Assembly (NCBI RefSeq): GCF_012726235.1
Contig: NZ_JAASAH010000001.1
Location: 186,001 to 250,000, forward strand
DNA length: 64,000 nucleotides
Direction: 5' to 3'
Source of the DNA: Streptomyces sp. HNM0574
Lineage (GTDB): Bacteria; Actinomycetota; Actinomycetes; Streptomycetales; Streptomycetaceae
Part shown: positions 27,296-36,018 of the stretch, one piece after another
How the letters are laid out: each line of letters opens with the position of its first letter
How positions within the stretch are numbered: the stretch's first letter is position 1
Program-made: the position numbers and the translations under genes
The notes under the pieces: model-generated
What the model saw: only the letters and a program-made list of their open reading frames with translations
Databases searched by the model: none
What the model was told of the DNA's origin: nothing

Positions 27296-28705
27296 ATGCA
27301 TGTGATCGTGATCGGCGGTGGCATTTCCGGGCTCGCCGCGGCCCAGCGGCTCCTCACCGGCGGCGCGGAGGTGACGCTGCTGGAGGGGTCCTCGCGGCTC
27401 GGCGGCAAGCTCCTCGCGGGGGACGTCGCGGGCAGCGCCGCCGTCGACCTCGGCGCCGAGTCGATGCTGGCCCGCCGCCCCGAGGGCGTGGACCTCGCGC
27501 GGGCCGCCGGGCTCGGCGACGCCTTGCAGCCGCCGACGACGGCGAGCGCGTCGATCTGGTCCCGCGGCGAGCTGTGTCCCATGCCGAAGGGCCACGTCAT
27601 GGGCGTCCCCGGGGACCCGGCCGCGCTCGGCTCGCTGCTCTCGCCCGAGGGTGTCGAGCGGATCGGGCAGGACGAGGAACTGCCGCGCACCGAGGTGGGC
27701 GAGGACGTCACCGTCGGCGGGTACGTCGCCGGCCGGCTCGGCCGCGAGGTCGTCGACCGGCTCGTCGAGCCCCTGCTGGGCGGGGTGTACGCGGGCGACG
27801 CGTACCGGATCTCGATGCGGTCCGCCGTGCCGCAGCTGTTCGAAGCGGCCGCCGGGGAGCGGTCGTTGCTGGCCGGGGTGCGCGGCATCCAGGAGCGCGC
27901 GGCCCGCAACGCGGCGACGGGCCCGGTGTTCATGGGCATCGAGGGCGGCATCGGACGGCTGCCGCTCGCGGTCGCCGACGCCTGCCGCGCGGCCGGGGCC
28001 GACATCCGCACCGGCGTGACGGCGCGTTCGCTCACCCGCGCCGGGGACGCGGCGGGCGGCCCCGTGCGGTGGCGGGTGGCCACCCAGTCGGGCAGCGTGC
28101 TGTCCGCCGACGCCGTCGTCGTGGCGCTGCCCGCGCCGCAGGCCGCGCGGCTGCTGGCGGACGAGGTGCCCGCCGCTGCCGAGGAGCTGTCCGCGATCGA
28201 GTACGCGTCGATGGCGCTGATCACGATGGCCTTCCGGCGCGCGGACCTGGAGTCGGTGCCGGTCGGCAGCGGCTTCCTGGTGCCGCCGGTGGACGGGCGG
28301 ACGATCAAGGCGGCCACCTTCTCCAGCAACAAGTGGGGCTGGGTCGACGCGCAGAACCCGGAGCTGTTCGTCCTGCGCACCTCGGTCGGCCGGTACGGCG
28401 AGGAGCGTCAACTGGAGCGCGAGGACGGCGAGTTGACCGAGGTCTCGCTGCGCGACCTGCATGCGGCGATCGGGCTCACGGCCCGCCCCGTGGACAGCGT
28501 CGTCACCCGCTGGAACGGCGGCCTGCCGCAGTACCCGCTGGGGCACACGGCGCGGGTCGGGCGCATCCGCGCGGCCGTGGCCGGGGTGCCGGGTCTTGAG
28601 CTGTGCGGCGCCGCGTACGAGGGCGTCGGCATCCCCGCGTGTGCGGGCGGCGGCCGGCTGGCGGCCGAGGCCACCCTCGCGTCGGCCGGTCCGGGCGGCG
28701 AGTGA
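27296..28705 (+). CDS. hemY: HemY-type coproporphyrinogen III oxidase (CgoX)
   Basis: This 469-residue FAD amine-oxidase-fold enzyme begins with the dinucleotide motif [24 protein letters not shown] and [12 protein letters not shown] follow, and it ends with [20 protein letters not shown], characteristic of HemY. In actinobacteria with HemQ it oxidises coproporphyrinogen III to coproporphyrin III. hemQ follows after 10 bp, so they form an operon. The ATG at 27296 has GAGGGT 6 bp upstream, compatible with a leaderless transcript. Often annotated hemG or protoporphyrinogen oxidase; presence of hemQ argues for coproporphyrinogen. Confidence 0.9.
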   Translation: MHVIVIGGGISGLAAAQRLLTGGAEVTLLEGSSRLGGKLLAGDVAGSAAVDLGAESMLARRPEGVDLARAAGLGDALQPPTTASASIWSRGELCPMPKGHVMGVPGDPAALGSLLSPEGVERIGQDEELPRTEVGEDVTVGGYVAGRLGREVVDRLVEPLLGGVYAGDAYRISMRSAVPQLFEAAAGERSLLAGVRGIQERAARNAATGPVFMGIEGGIGRLPLAVADACRAAGADIRTGVTARSLTRAGDAAGGPVRWRVATQSGSVLSADAVVVALPAPQAARLLADEVPAAAEELSAIEYASMALITMAFRRADLESVPVGSGFLVPPVDGRTIKAATFSSNKWGWVDAQNPELFVLRTSVGRYGEERQLEREDGELTEVSLRDLHAAIGLTARPVDSVVTRWNGGLPQYPLGHTARVGRIRAAVAGVPGLELCGAAYEGVGIPACAGGGRLAAEATLASAGPGGE

Positions 28706-28715
28706 GAATAGAGCC

Positions 28716-29432
28716 ATGACTGACGCACCGGAGAAGACGCCCAACGCGGGCAAGAAGGCCAAGGACCTCAACGAGGTCATCCGCTACACCCTCTGGTCGG
28801 TCTTCCGGCTGCGCGACGTGCTGCCCGAGGACCGTGCCGGTTACGCGGACGAGGTGGAGGACCTCTTCGCCGAGCTCGCCGGGAAGGACGTCACGGTGCG
28901 CGGCACCTACGACGTCTCGGGCCTGCGCGCCGACGCGGACCTGATGATCTGGTGGCACGCGGAGAGCTCGGACGCGCTCCAGGAGGCGTACAACCGCTTC
29001 CGCCGCACCCGGCTCGGGCGCGCGCTGGAGCCGGTGTGGTCGAACATGGCGCTGCACCGCCCCGCCGAGTTCAACAAGTCGCACATCCCGGCGTTCCTGG
29101 CCGACGAGGAGCCGCGCCAGTACGTCAGCGTCTACCCCTTCGTGCGCAGCTACGAGTGGTACCTGCTGGCCGACGAGGACCGCCGCCGGATGCTCGCCGA
29201 CCACGGCAAGATGGCCCGCGGGTTCCCCGACGTCCGCGCCAACACCGTGCCGTCCTTCTCGCTGGGCGACTACGAGTGGATTCTCGCCTTCGAGGCGGAC
29301 GAGCTGTACCGCATCGTCGACCTGATGCGGCACCTGCGCGGCTCCGAGGCGCGGATGCACGTGCGCGAGGAGGTGCCGTTCTACACGGGCCGCCGCAAGC
29401 CCGTCGCGGAACTGGTCGCCGGTCTCGCCTGA
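28716..29432 (+). CDS. hemQ: HemQ: coproheme decarboxylase (chlorite-dismutase family)
   Basis: This 238-residue protein of the chlorite-dismutase fold lacks chlorite-dismutase context and sits beside hemY. It decarboxylates coproheme to haem b with peroxide. Visible landmarks are YTLWSVFRL near the N-terminus, [18 protein letters not shown] with the actinobacterial catalytic Tyr candidate, and the proximal His in [12 protein letters not shown]. It ends the coproporphyrin-dependent branch in this cluster and is followed at once by a canonical terminator. Ferrochelatase is not in the window. Confidence 0.92.
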   Translation: MTDAPEKTPNAGKKAKDLNEVIRYTLWSVFRLRDVLPEDRAGYADEVEDLFAELAGKDVTVRGTYDVSGLRADADLMIWWHAESSDALQEAYNRFRRTRLGRALEPVWSNMALHRPAEFNKSHIPAFLADEEPRQYVSVYPFVRSYEWYLLADEDRRRMLADHGKMARGFPDVRANTVPSFSLGDYEWILAFEADELYRIVDLMRHLRGSEARMHVREEVPFYTGRRKPVAELVAGLA

Positions 29433-29451
29433 GGCCCGCGGGAAAATAGAT

Positions 29452-29482
29452 AAGGCCCCGGCCATTTGACGGCCGGGGCCTT
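29452..29482 (+). terminator. Terminator of hemYQ
   Basis: A perfect 12-bp stem (29452-29463 with 29471-29482) with a 7-base loop is followed by a T-rich tail, a textbook intrinsic terminator 19 bp past the hemQ stop. The loop also contains the start of TTGACG, a candidate -35 box of the next gene. Confidence 0.9.
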
Positions 29483-29496
29483 TCTCTGCGTATATT
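29466..29496 (+). promoter_or_regulatory. Putative promoter of the HelD-like gene, overlapping the hemQ terminator
   Basis: TTGACG (29466-29471) and TATATT (29491-29496) match sigma-HrdB-type boxes with a 19-bp spacer, slightly long. The -35 box lies in the loop and first stem base of the hemQ terminator. The predicted start would fall near 29503, at the edge of the inverted repeat. Confidence 0.5.
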
Positions 29497-29505
29497 GGGC
29501 GTTTC

Positions 29506-29535
29506 CATGATTACGCGGAAGCAAATGTAATCATG
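29506..29535 (+). repeat. Perfect inverted repeat, likely operator of the HelD-like gene
   Basis: CATGATTAC (29506-29514) and GTAATCATG (29527-29535) are perfect 9-bp arms with 21 bp between equivalent positions, two helical turns. The element is AT-rich in a GC-rich genome and lies just after the predicted promoter and upstream of the start codon, where a bound dimer would block transcription. It is not a rifamycin-associated element. Confidence 0.6.
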
Positions 29536-29570
29536 ACGCTGAAATGCATTCTACGCGGCAGGGAGCTGAA

Positions 29571-31874
29571 TTGTCAACCGAGGGCAGCCAGGGCGGCCGG
29601 GGCGATGAGGAATTGCAGGAGGAACAGCAATTCGTCTCTCTCCTCTACGGGCGCCTCGACACCTTGCGAGCCCGCGCGGCCGAGGCCGTCCGGGAGTCTC
29701 TGGCCCAGGTCGGAAACGGTATGCAGGCACGCATCGAACGGGACGTGACGGTCGCGGAACGCGGCCGCCACGTCGCCGCTCTCGACGCCGTGGAATCCGG
29801 CCTCTGCTTCGGCAGGCTCGATTTCTCCGACGGCGTCACCCGGCACATCGGACGCATCGGAATCCACGACGACGACGAAGAACGCACCCCGATGCTGATC
29901 GACTGGCGCGCCCCCGTGGCCCGGCCTTTCTACCTCGCCACGGGCCACACCCCGATGGGACTGCACCGCCGCCGTCACCTCACCACCCACGGCCGCCGCG
30001 TCACCGCCCTGCACGACGAGACCCTCGCCCTGGACCACTTCGCCCGCGGCGGCCACGAGGACCCCAGCGGCGACGCCGTCCTGCTCTCCGCGCTCAACTC
30101 CGCCCGCACCGGCCGGATGTCCGACATCGTGCGCACCATCCAGGCCGAGCAGGACGAGATCATCCGCGCCCCGCACCAGGGCGTCCTCGTCGTCGAGGGC
30201 GGGCCCGGCACCGGCAAGACGGCCGTCGCCCTGCACCGGGCCGCGTACCTGCTGTACGCGCACCGCGAGCGGCTCTCCCGCAGCGCCGTGCTGATCGTCG
30301 GCCCGAACCCGGCCTTCCTCGGCTACATCGGCGAGGTGCTGCCCTCGCTCGGCGAGACCGGCGTGTGGCCCGCGACCGTCGGCGAACTGTTCCCCGGCGT
30401 CGTCGCCACCGGCACGGACAGCCCCCGCGCCGCCGCCGTCAAGGGCGACGCCGCGATGGCGGACGTCCTCGCCGCCGCGCTCCGCGACCGGCAGGAACTC
30501 CCGGACCCCGAGCTGGAGATCGAGCACGAGGACCACGGGACGCTGGTGCTGCACCGGGACGTCGCCGAGGACGCCCGCACCCGCGCCCGCGACTCCCTGC
30601 TGCCGCACAACCTGGCCAGGCCGCACTTCGCGTTCCGGGTCATCGACGCGCTCACCCGGCAGCTCGCCGACCGGATCGGCGCCGACCCGTTCGGCGGCCC
30701 CAACCTGCTCGACCCCTCCGACATCGCCCAGCTCGGCCGCGAGATCGCCCAGAGCCCGGCCGTGCAGCAGGCCGTCGAGTCGCTCTGGCCGACGCTCACC
30801 CCGCAGCGTTTCCTCGCCGACTACCTGGCCGACCCCACCCACCTCCCGGCCGCCGACGCGGACGCCGTACGCCGCGGCCCCGGCACCTGGACCGGCGAGA
30901 AGTGGACCCCGGCACCCTGGACCCCGGCCGACGTCCCGCTGCTGGACGAGGCCGCCGAACTCCTCGGCGAGGACGACTCCGCGGCCCGCGCCGCCGCCGA
31001 ACGGGAGCGGCGGGAGCGCGTGGAGTACGCGCAAGGCGTGCTGGAGGTCGCCTACGCCTCGCGGACGTACGAGTTCGAGGACAAGGACGACGAGGACTCC
31101 GAGGTGCTCGGCGCGCAGGACGTCATCGACGCCGAGCGGATGGCCGAGCGGCACGAGGAGGACGACCACCGCAGCGCCGCCGAACGCGCGGCCGCCGACC
31201 GCGGTTGGGCCTTCGGGCACATCATCGTCGACGAGGCGCAGGAGCTGTCGGCGATGGCCTGGCGGCTGCTGATGCGGCGCAGCCCGAACCGTTCCATGAC
31301 CCTCGTCGGCGACCCCGCGCAGACGGCGGACGCGGCCGGCCTCGGCACCTGGGACGCGATCCTCTCGCCGTACGTCGGCGACCGCTGGGAGTACACCCGC
31401 CTCGGCGTCAACTACCGCACGCCGGTGGAGGTGATGGACGCGGCGGCCGCCGTACCGCGCGCCCGGAACCCGGAGTTCACGCCGCCGCGCTCGGTGCGCT
31501 CCACGGGCGTGCGCCCCTGGGCGCGGCGGACGGACCAGGTGCTGCTGGCCTCCGCCGTCGCCGAGGCCGTCAAGGAGGAGACGCCGGAGGACGGCCGCCT
31601 CGCGGTGATCGCGCCCGCCGCGCTGCACGCGGGACTCACCGAGGCGCTCCCCGAGGCGTCCTGGGGTCCGGTGCCGGACCTGACCCGCGCCGTCGTCCTC
31701 CTCGACCCGCGGCAGGCCAAGGGGCTGGAGTTCGACGCGGTACTCGTCGTGGAACCGCAGGAGTACGGGACGAGCGACCTGTACGTCGCCCTCACGCGGG
31801 CCACGCAGCGCCTCGGCCTGCTGCACACCGCCGCGCTCCCCGAGGGCCTGGCCGAACTGCTCGACCACCGCTGA
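29571..31874 (+). CDS. HelD-like UvrD/Rep-superfamily helicase (RNA polymerase-associated type)
   Basis: This 767-residue superfamily-1 ATPase has an N-terminal coiled-coil region (residues 10-70), Walker A VEGGPGTGKTAVALHRAAYL near residue 210, Walker B IIVDEAQELS near residue 550, LVGDPAQT (motif III) and YVALTRATQRL (motif VI). Domain order and length match actinobacterial HelD/HelR proteins, which clear stalled RNA polymerase; S. venezuelae HelR gives rifamycin tolerance. I chose TTG 29571, with GGGAG 5 bp upstream, over the in-frame ATG 29544, which has none. No rifamycin-associated element is seen upstream. The subclass is inferred. Confidence 0.8.
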   Translation: MSTEGSQGGRGDEELQEEQQFVSLLYGRLDTLRARAAEAVRESLAQVGNGMQARIERDVTVAERGRHVAALDAVESGLCFGRLDFSDGVTRHIGRIGIHDDDEERTPMLIDWRAPVARPFYLATGHTPMGLHRRRHLTTHGRRVTALHDETLALDHFARGGHEDPSGDAVLLSALNSARTGRMSDIVRTIQAEQDEIIRAPHQGVLVVEGGPGTGKTAVALHRAAYLLYAHRERLSRSAVLIVGPNPAFLGYIGEVLPSLGETGVWPATVGELFPGVVATGTDSPRAAAVKGDAAMADVLAAALRDRQELPDPELEIEHEDHGTLVLHRDVAEDARTRARDSLLPHNLARPHFAFRVIDALTRQLADRIGADPFGGPNLLDPSDIAQLGREIAQSPAVQQAVESLWPTLTPQRFLADYLADPTHLPAADADAVRRGPGTWTGEKWTPAPWTPADVPLLDEAAELLGEDDSAARAAAERERRERVEYAQGVLEVAYASRTYEFEDKDDEDSEVLGAQDVIDAERMAERHEEDDHRSAAERAAADRGWAFGHIIVDEAQELSAMAWRLLMRRSPNRSMTLVGDPAQTADAAGLGTWDAILSPYVGDRWEYTRLGVNYRTPVEVMDAAAAVPRARNPEFTPPRSVRSTGVRPWARRTDQVLLASAVAEAVKEETPEDGRLAVIAPAALHAGLTEALPEASWGPVPDLTRAVVLLDPRQAKGLEFDAVLVVEPQEYGTSDLYVALTRATQRLGLLHTAALPEGLAELLDHR

Positions 31875-31899
31875 CGGCCGGGGCCCCGCCGCCCCGCGC

Positions 31900-33534
31900 T
31901 CAGGAGCCGGACGGGGCCCCGGGGCCGGCCGGTTCGGGCCGGGGTGCGGGGCGGGCGGGGCAGGTGGCGGTGGGGCCCGGTGTGGTGCCGTCGAGGAGGT
32001 AGCGCTCCAGGTGGCGGTCGGCGCACCGGTTGCCGCCCGCCACCCCGTGGTCGCCCGCGCCCCGCTCGGTCACCAGGGACGAGCCGGGCAGCCGCCGCCA
32101 GGTGGCGACCGCGCCCTCGTGCGGGGTGGCGGCGTCCCGGCTCGCGGACAGCAGCAGCACCGGCGGCAGCACTCCGGGCGGGGCGCCGACGTCGACGGGG
32201 TGGCCCGGGTCGACGTCCCAGTGCGCGCAGGGGAGGTTCATCCAGGCGTTCTCCCAGGTGTGGAAGGGCGCGGTGCGGGCCAGCCGAGTGTTGTCCTCGT
32301 CCCAGCTGCGCCAGTCGCGCGGCCAGGGGGCGTCGGCGCACTGCACGGCGTTGTAGGCGGCGTTGCTGTTCTCCTCGTCCCGGGCGCTGTGCGGATCGGG
32401 GGCCAGCAGCTGCCGGAGCCCGGTGGGGTCGCCCCCGCGGAAGTCCGCGAGCGCGGCGGCGTGCCGGGCCCAGGTGGAGTCGTCGTAGCCCACGTCCAGA
32501 TAGCCGGCCAGGAGTTCCTTCGCGCCGACGCCCCGGCCCAGGCGCCCCCGGTCGGCGGCGTCGCGGGCCTGGTCGAAGACCCGCTGGACCTGCCGCGGGG
32601 TGGAGCCCAGCCGGTAGGTGGCGCGGTGCTTCGCCGTCCACCGCTTCCAGTCCTTCCAGCGGCGCTCGAAGGCCGTGTTCTGCCGCAGGTTGGACTCGTA
32701 CCAGATGCTCTCTTCACTCGGGTCGACGACGCTGTCCAGGACGAGACGGCGGACGTGCCCGGGGAACAGCGTCGCGTAGACGGAGCCCAGGTACGAGCCG
32801 TAGGAGGCGCCGTAGAAGTTCAGCCGGCGCTGGCCCAGGGCGGCGCGGAGGACGTCCAGATCACGCGCGTTGTCCGCGGTGGTGAAGTGGCTGAGCCGCT
32901 CGCCGTACTTGCGGGCGCAGCCCCGCGCGTACGCGGCGGCCCGCTGGTTCTGCTTCCGCTTGAACTCCGGGCCGGGGTCGCGCAGTGAGCGGTGCGGACC
33001 CCGCTGGAAGGCGGCCGGGTCCTGGCAGGACAGGGGAGCGGAGCGGCCGACGCCGCGCGGTGCGTAACCGACGAAGTCGTAGGCGGAGTTGAGCCGCTTC
33101 CACACCTTGCCGGTGACCACGGGGAACATCGGGAAGGTCATGCCGTTGCCGCCCGGGCCGCCCGGGTTGTGCAGCAGTGGCCCCTGACGCTCCGCGCGCG
33201 GTCCGGTGGCCTGTTTCCGGCTCACCGTGAGACGGATCTTCTCGCCGCGCGGCGCGGTGTAGTCGAGCGGAACGGTCACCGTGCCGCAGCGGACGGTGGG
33301 CGGGAGCCCCTCGGAGTCCGGGCACGTCCGCCAGTCGATCCCGGCGGCCGCCGCGTCCCGGGCCGCCTCCGCGACGCCGCGCGCGGCCAGCGCCCGCTCG
33401 ACGGCGCCGGAGGCGGGCAGCGGGTCGGGCAGTCTGCCGCCGGCCGCCTGCGCGGGGGAGGGGGCGACGCCGGTGACGGTCGTCGCCGTCAGCGCCACGG
33501 CGCCGAGTGTTCCGTACAACGCGGCTGTGCGCAC
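31900..33534 (-). CDS. Secreted alpha/beta hydrolase, TAP-like (S33) peptidase
   Basis: This 544-residue secreted enzyme has a signal peptide ending SPAQA-AGG near residue 28. The alpha/beta-hydrolase domain shows NPGGPGGNG, GYAPRGVGRSAPLSC, the nucleophile elbow GASYGSYLG, the acid in SASRDAATPHEG and the catalytic His in GAGDHGV, in the order of tripeptidyl aminopeptidases (SlpD/Tap family). It probably removes N-terminal peptides outside the cell. GTG 33534 has AGGGG 6 bp upstream; earlier in-frame starts would break the signal. It converges with the helicase gene, 25 bp apart. Confidence 0.82.
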   Translation of the reverse strand: MRTAALYGTLGAVALTATTVTGVAPSPAQAAGGRLPDPLPASGAVERALAARGVAEAARDAAAAGIDWRTCPDSEGLPPTVRCGTVTVPLDYTAPRGEKIRLTVSRKQATGPRAERQGPLLHNPGGPGGNGMTFPMFPVVTGKVWKRLNSAYDFVGYAPRGVGRSAPLSCQDPAAFQRGPHRSLRDPGPEFKRKQNQRAAAYARGCARKYGERLSHFTTADNARDLDVLRAALGQRRLNFYGASYGSYLGSVYATLFPGHVRRLVLDSVVDPSEESIWYESNLRQNTAFERRWKDWKRWTAKHRATYRLGSTPRQVQRVFDQARDAADRGRLGRGVGAKELLAGYLDVGYDDSTWARHAAALADFRGGDPTGLRQLLAPDPHSARDEENSNAAYNAVQCADAPWPRDWRSWDEDNTRLARTAPFHTWENAWMNLPCAHWDVDPGHPVDVGAPPGVLPPVLLLSASRDAATPHEGAVATWRRLPGSSLVTERGAGDHGVAGGNRCADRHLERYLLDGTTPGPTATCPARPAPRPEPAGPGAPSGS

Positions 33535-33737
33535 CGGGTGCCCCTGTTCGTCGACGTACCGCACACCGGTGCGCACACCGTGCGATCCGGCGGACTCTCC
33601 ATGACGCACGGGATGTTCGGGGCGGGGCCCGGTGAAGTAAAGGACGGGCGGCGGGTGTCGGAGGGGTGCCCCCGAAGCGGTGACGGAACCCCGGGCCCGG
33701 GCCCGCGGCGGCACGCCCGTTCGACAGCCGGGCCCGC

Positions 33738-35159
33738 TCAGTGGCGCAGGGCCAGGCGGCGGCGCAGCCGGTGCAGGGGGCGCAGCGGGCCGCGGGGGAG
33801 CGGCGCGGGGCCGGAGCGCTCCAGCCACCAGGCGCGCAACCGGCCGCGCGCGGCCCGCTGTTCGGCGCCGGTGCCCGACTCGGGCGGCAGGCCGGCCTCG
33901 AGCAGGTGCGCGGCGAAGGCCAGCGCGTCGTGCCGGTACCCGTCGGTCAGCGGCCTGCCCCGCGCGTACCCGGCGAAGGCCGCACGGTAGGCCGATTCCC
34001 CGAGGATGCGCGGAAGTTCGGGCGCGACCTTCACGACGACGTCCGCGCGCTTGGCGCGCAGCGCCCGGCTCTGCACGGCCAGCCGCTCCCCGTCGAAGCC
34101 CACCGGCACCTCCCCGCCCGCCACCAGGGCCGCCAGCAGCCCGAACTGCGCCGCGCCCAGCCGCTGCCGCGCCCCGTCCGCGACGCCGTCCCGCGCACCG
34201 TCCGGGGCGCGGGACGCGGGAGCGGGCGCGGGGACGGCGGCCCGAGGGGGAGACGCGGCGGCCGGCCGGCCCGGGGTGGTGACGGGGCCGGTGACGGTCC
34301 GGATCGCGGCGAGTTCGTCGGCCAGTTCGGCCACCGGCGGGAAGTGCTCGTCCCGCTCCAGCAGCGTGCCGGGCGGCGTGGTGCGGGCGCACAGCGCGGC
34401 CAGCACGTCGAGGACGGGACGGCTGACGGGGTGCGCGTGCGTGTCGTGCCACACGCCGTCCCGCTCCAGCCCGCCCGCCACGTGGACGTACGCCAGTGCC
34501 TCCAGCGGCAGTTCGTCCAGGGCGCGCGCCGGGTCCTCGCCCCGGTTGACGTGATTGGTGTGCAGGTTCGCGACGTCGATCAGCAGCCGTACGCCGGTGC
34601 GTTCGACCAGGGCCGAGAGGAACTCGCCCTCGGTCATCTCCTCGTCCGGCCAGTTGACCAGGGCCGCGATGTTCTCCAGCGCGAGCGGGACGGGCAGCGC
34701 GGCCTGGGCGATGCGGACGTTCTCGCACAGCACGTCCAGCGCGTCCCGGGTACGCGGCACCGGCAGCAGGTGCCCGGCCTCCAGCCGGCCCGTTTCCGTG
34801 CCACTCTCCGGGCGCCCGCGGACGAACGCGATGTGCTCGGTGACCATCGGCGCGCCCAGTGCCTCCGCGCGTTCGGCGAGCGCCGTCAGCCGTGCGGGAT
34901 CGGGCCGTTCGGCTCCGCCGAGGCCGAGGGAGACGCCGTGCGGGATGACGGTCACGCCGCGGCCGCGGAGCCGCAGCAGACTGTCCGGGAGGTGGCAGGG
35001 GCAGATGTTCTCGGCGACGACCTCGACCCAGTCGACCCCCGGCAGCGCCTCGACCCCCTCCGCGATCTCCGGCCGCCACCCGATCCCCGAACCGAGCCGC
35101 ACCCGGCCCCCGTCCGGCCCCGTGCCCTGCCGCCCCGCCCGCGCGCCTGCGCCCTCCAT
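33738..35159 (-). CDS. DUF692 (MNIO) multinuclear non-haem iron enzyme fused to a C-terminal SCO6045-like domain
   Basis: The 473-residue protein begins with a DUF692 TIM-barrel domain (about residues 20-285). Metal-ligand motifs are intact: [57 protein letters not shown] and [13 protein letters not shown] enzymes (MbnB, TglH, ChrH) oxidatively modify cysteines or backbones of ribosomal peptides. A Pro/Ala linker leads to a second domain (about 320-473) with helices [13 protein letters not shown] and [21 protein letters not shown], resembling the DUF2063-type partner proteins of MNIO enzymes. ATG 35159 has GGAGG upstream. No precursor peptide is evident nearby. The substrate is unknown. Confidence 0.85.
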   Translation of the reverse strand: MEGAGARAGRQGTGPDGGRVRLGSGIGWRPEIAEGVEALPGVDWVEVVAENICPCHLPDSLLRLRGRGVTVIPHGVSLGLGGAERPDPARLTALAERAEALGAPMVTEHIAFVRGRPESGTETGRLEAGHLLPVPRTRDALDVLCENVRIAQAALPVPLALENIAALVNWPDEEMTEGEFLSALVERTGVRLLIDVANLHTNHVNRGEDPARALDELPLEALAYVHVAGGLERDGVWHDTHAHPVSRPVLDVLAALCARTTPPGTLLERDEHFPPVAELADELAAIRTVTGPVTTPGRPAAASPPRAAVPAPAPASRAPDGARDGVADGARQRLGAAQFGLLAALVAGGEVPVGFDGERLAVQSRALRAKRADVVVKVAPELPRILGESAYRAAFAGYARGRPLTDGYRHDALAFAAHLLEAGLPPESGTGAEQRAARGRLRAWWLERSGPAPLPRGPLRPLHRLRRRLALRH

Positions 35160-35294
35160 CTGGTCCTCCCCGTCCCTGTACGGCCCCGTGCCCCTCTCCT
35201 GCCACCGAGCGGGAGGACGAATCACCGGACGGGACGGTTCTGAGGAGGACTTGAGCTTTGCCCGCCGGCGACGTGCCGGGAGCGGTAAGACACG

Positions 35295-35333
35295 ACGGAG
35301 GGGACGGTGCGGAATCCGCGCCGTCCCCTCCGT
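35295..35333 (-). terminator. Terminator of the T7SS-signal/DcrB-like operon
   Basis: An 18-bp stem with one G-T wobble (35295-35312 with 35316-35333) and a 3-base loop lies 33 bp after the stop at 35366. Confidence 0.8.
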
Positions 35334-35365
35334 GCGTCAGCGCGTACCCCCGTACGCGCCCCGGC

Positions 35366-35935
35366 TCACCCGAAGTCGTCCTTGTTCCACTTCTTCTCCG
35401 CCTCGCGGGCGGCCTGGACCTCGGGGCTGGGCGGTGCGGGGCTGAGGGAGGAGAGGAAGTCCTGGAAGTCCTCGATGACTTCCCCCAGCTGGCTCCGCTT
35501 CGCCGTCAGCGCGACCTCGATCTCGACGCGCTCACCGGACTGCTGCTCGTCGTCGAGCACCAGGATGAACTGGCTCTGCGCGAGCTCCATCGGCTGCCCG
35601 TTGACGGTGGCCTGGACGTACAGGTTCTGCACGATGCCAGGGGCGCTGATGAGACCGGGCGCCGGGGAGGTGCCCACCTCGGCGCGCTTGACGATCTCCA
35701 CGGCGCCGACGGTCTCCCGCAGCCGCTGCACCGCCCCCTCGGCCAGGCTCTCCAGGTTCTCCGCGCCCTCCAGGGCGCGGCCGGTGACGGTGATGTTCGG
35801 CATGAAGCCCTGGCCGTGGGAGGCCATGTGCAGTGCGACGAAGGCGGCGTTCGGGGCGCCGACCTCGTCCGGGGGTGCCGGCTGCCAGCCCTGCGGGATC
35901 TGGACGTCGAGCGGCACCGGAATAGTGCCCGGCAT
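35366..35935 (-). CDS. DcrB/LpqN-like (PsbP/Mog1-fold) small protein
   Basis: This 189-residue protein has no signal peptide or membrane segment. The pattern PLDVQIPQGW, then FMPNITVT, then SLAEGAVQRLRE, then TVNGQPMELAQSQFILVLDD and a C-terminal helix, fits the DcrB/DUF1795 and LpqN superfamily. Related DUF1795 proteins (EagR) chaperone type VI effectors in Gram-negatives, so a helper role for the preceding T7SS-signal protein is conceivable. The gene follows that gene by 83 bp, with a hairpin between. The ATG has GGAG 10 bp upstream. Fold assignment is by pattern only. Confidence 0.6.
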   Translation of the reverse strand: MPGTIPVPLDVQIPQGWQPAPPDEVGAPNAAFVALHMASHGQGFMPNITVTGRALEGAENLESLAEGAVQRLRETVGAVEIVKRAEVGTSPAPGLISAPGIVQNLYVQATVNGQPMELAQSQFILVLDDEQQSGERVEIEVALTAKRSQLGEVIEDFQDFLSSLSPAPPSPEVQAAREAEKKWNKDDFG

Positions 35936-35988
35936 GGTGGATCAACTCCTTGCGGTACGGATTCCGACGGTACGGGAAAACGAAGGTG

Positions 35989-36013
35989 GCGGGGGCGGCG
36001 GGGCCGCCCCCGC
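35989..36013 (-). terminator. Hairpin between the T7SS-signal gene and the DcrB-like gene
   Basis: A perfect 10-bp stem (35989-35998 with 36004-36013) with a 5-base loop sits directly after the stop at 36019. It may reduce expression of the downstream gene. Confidence 0.6.
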
Positions 36014-36018
36014 GGCGG

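Noticed and set aside
29506-29524. Likeness of CCATGATTACGC to the lacZ-alpha/M13 cloning-site region
   Set aside because: The match is only about 12 bases, diverges at once and forms one arm of a native inverted repeat. Vector contamination is not supported.
29433-29570. Rifamycin-associated element upstream of the HelD-like gene
   Set aside because: I looked for the GGGGCTT-type dyad reported for rifamycin-responsive genes such as helR and did not find it.
33692-33737. Repeated CGGGCCCG words after the DUF692 gene as a terminator
   Set aside because: The words are self-palindromic and low in complexity. No single convincing stem-loop could be defined.
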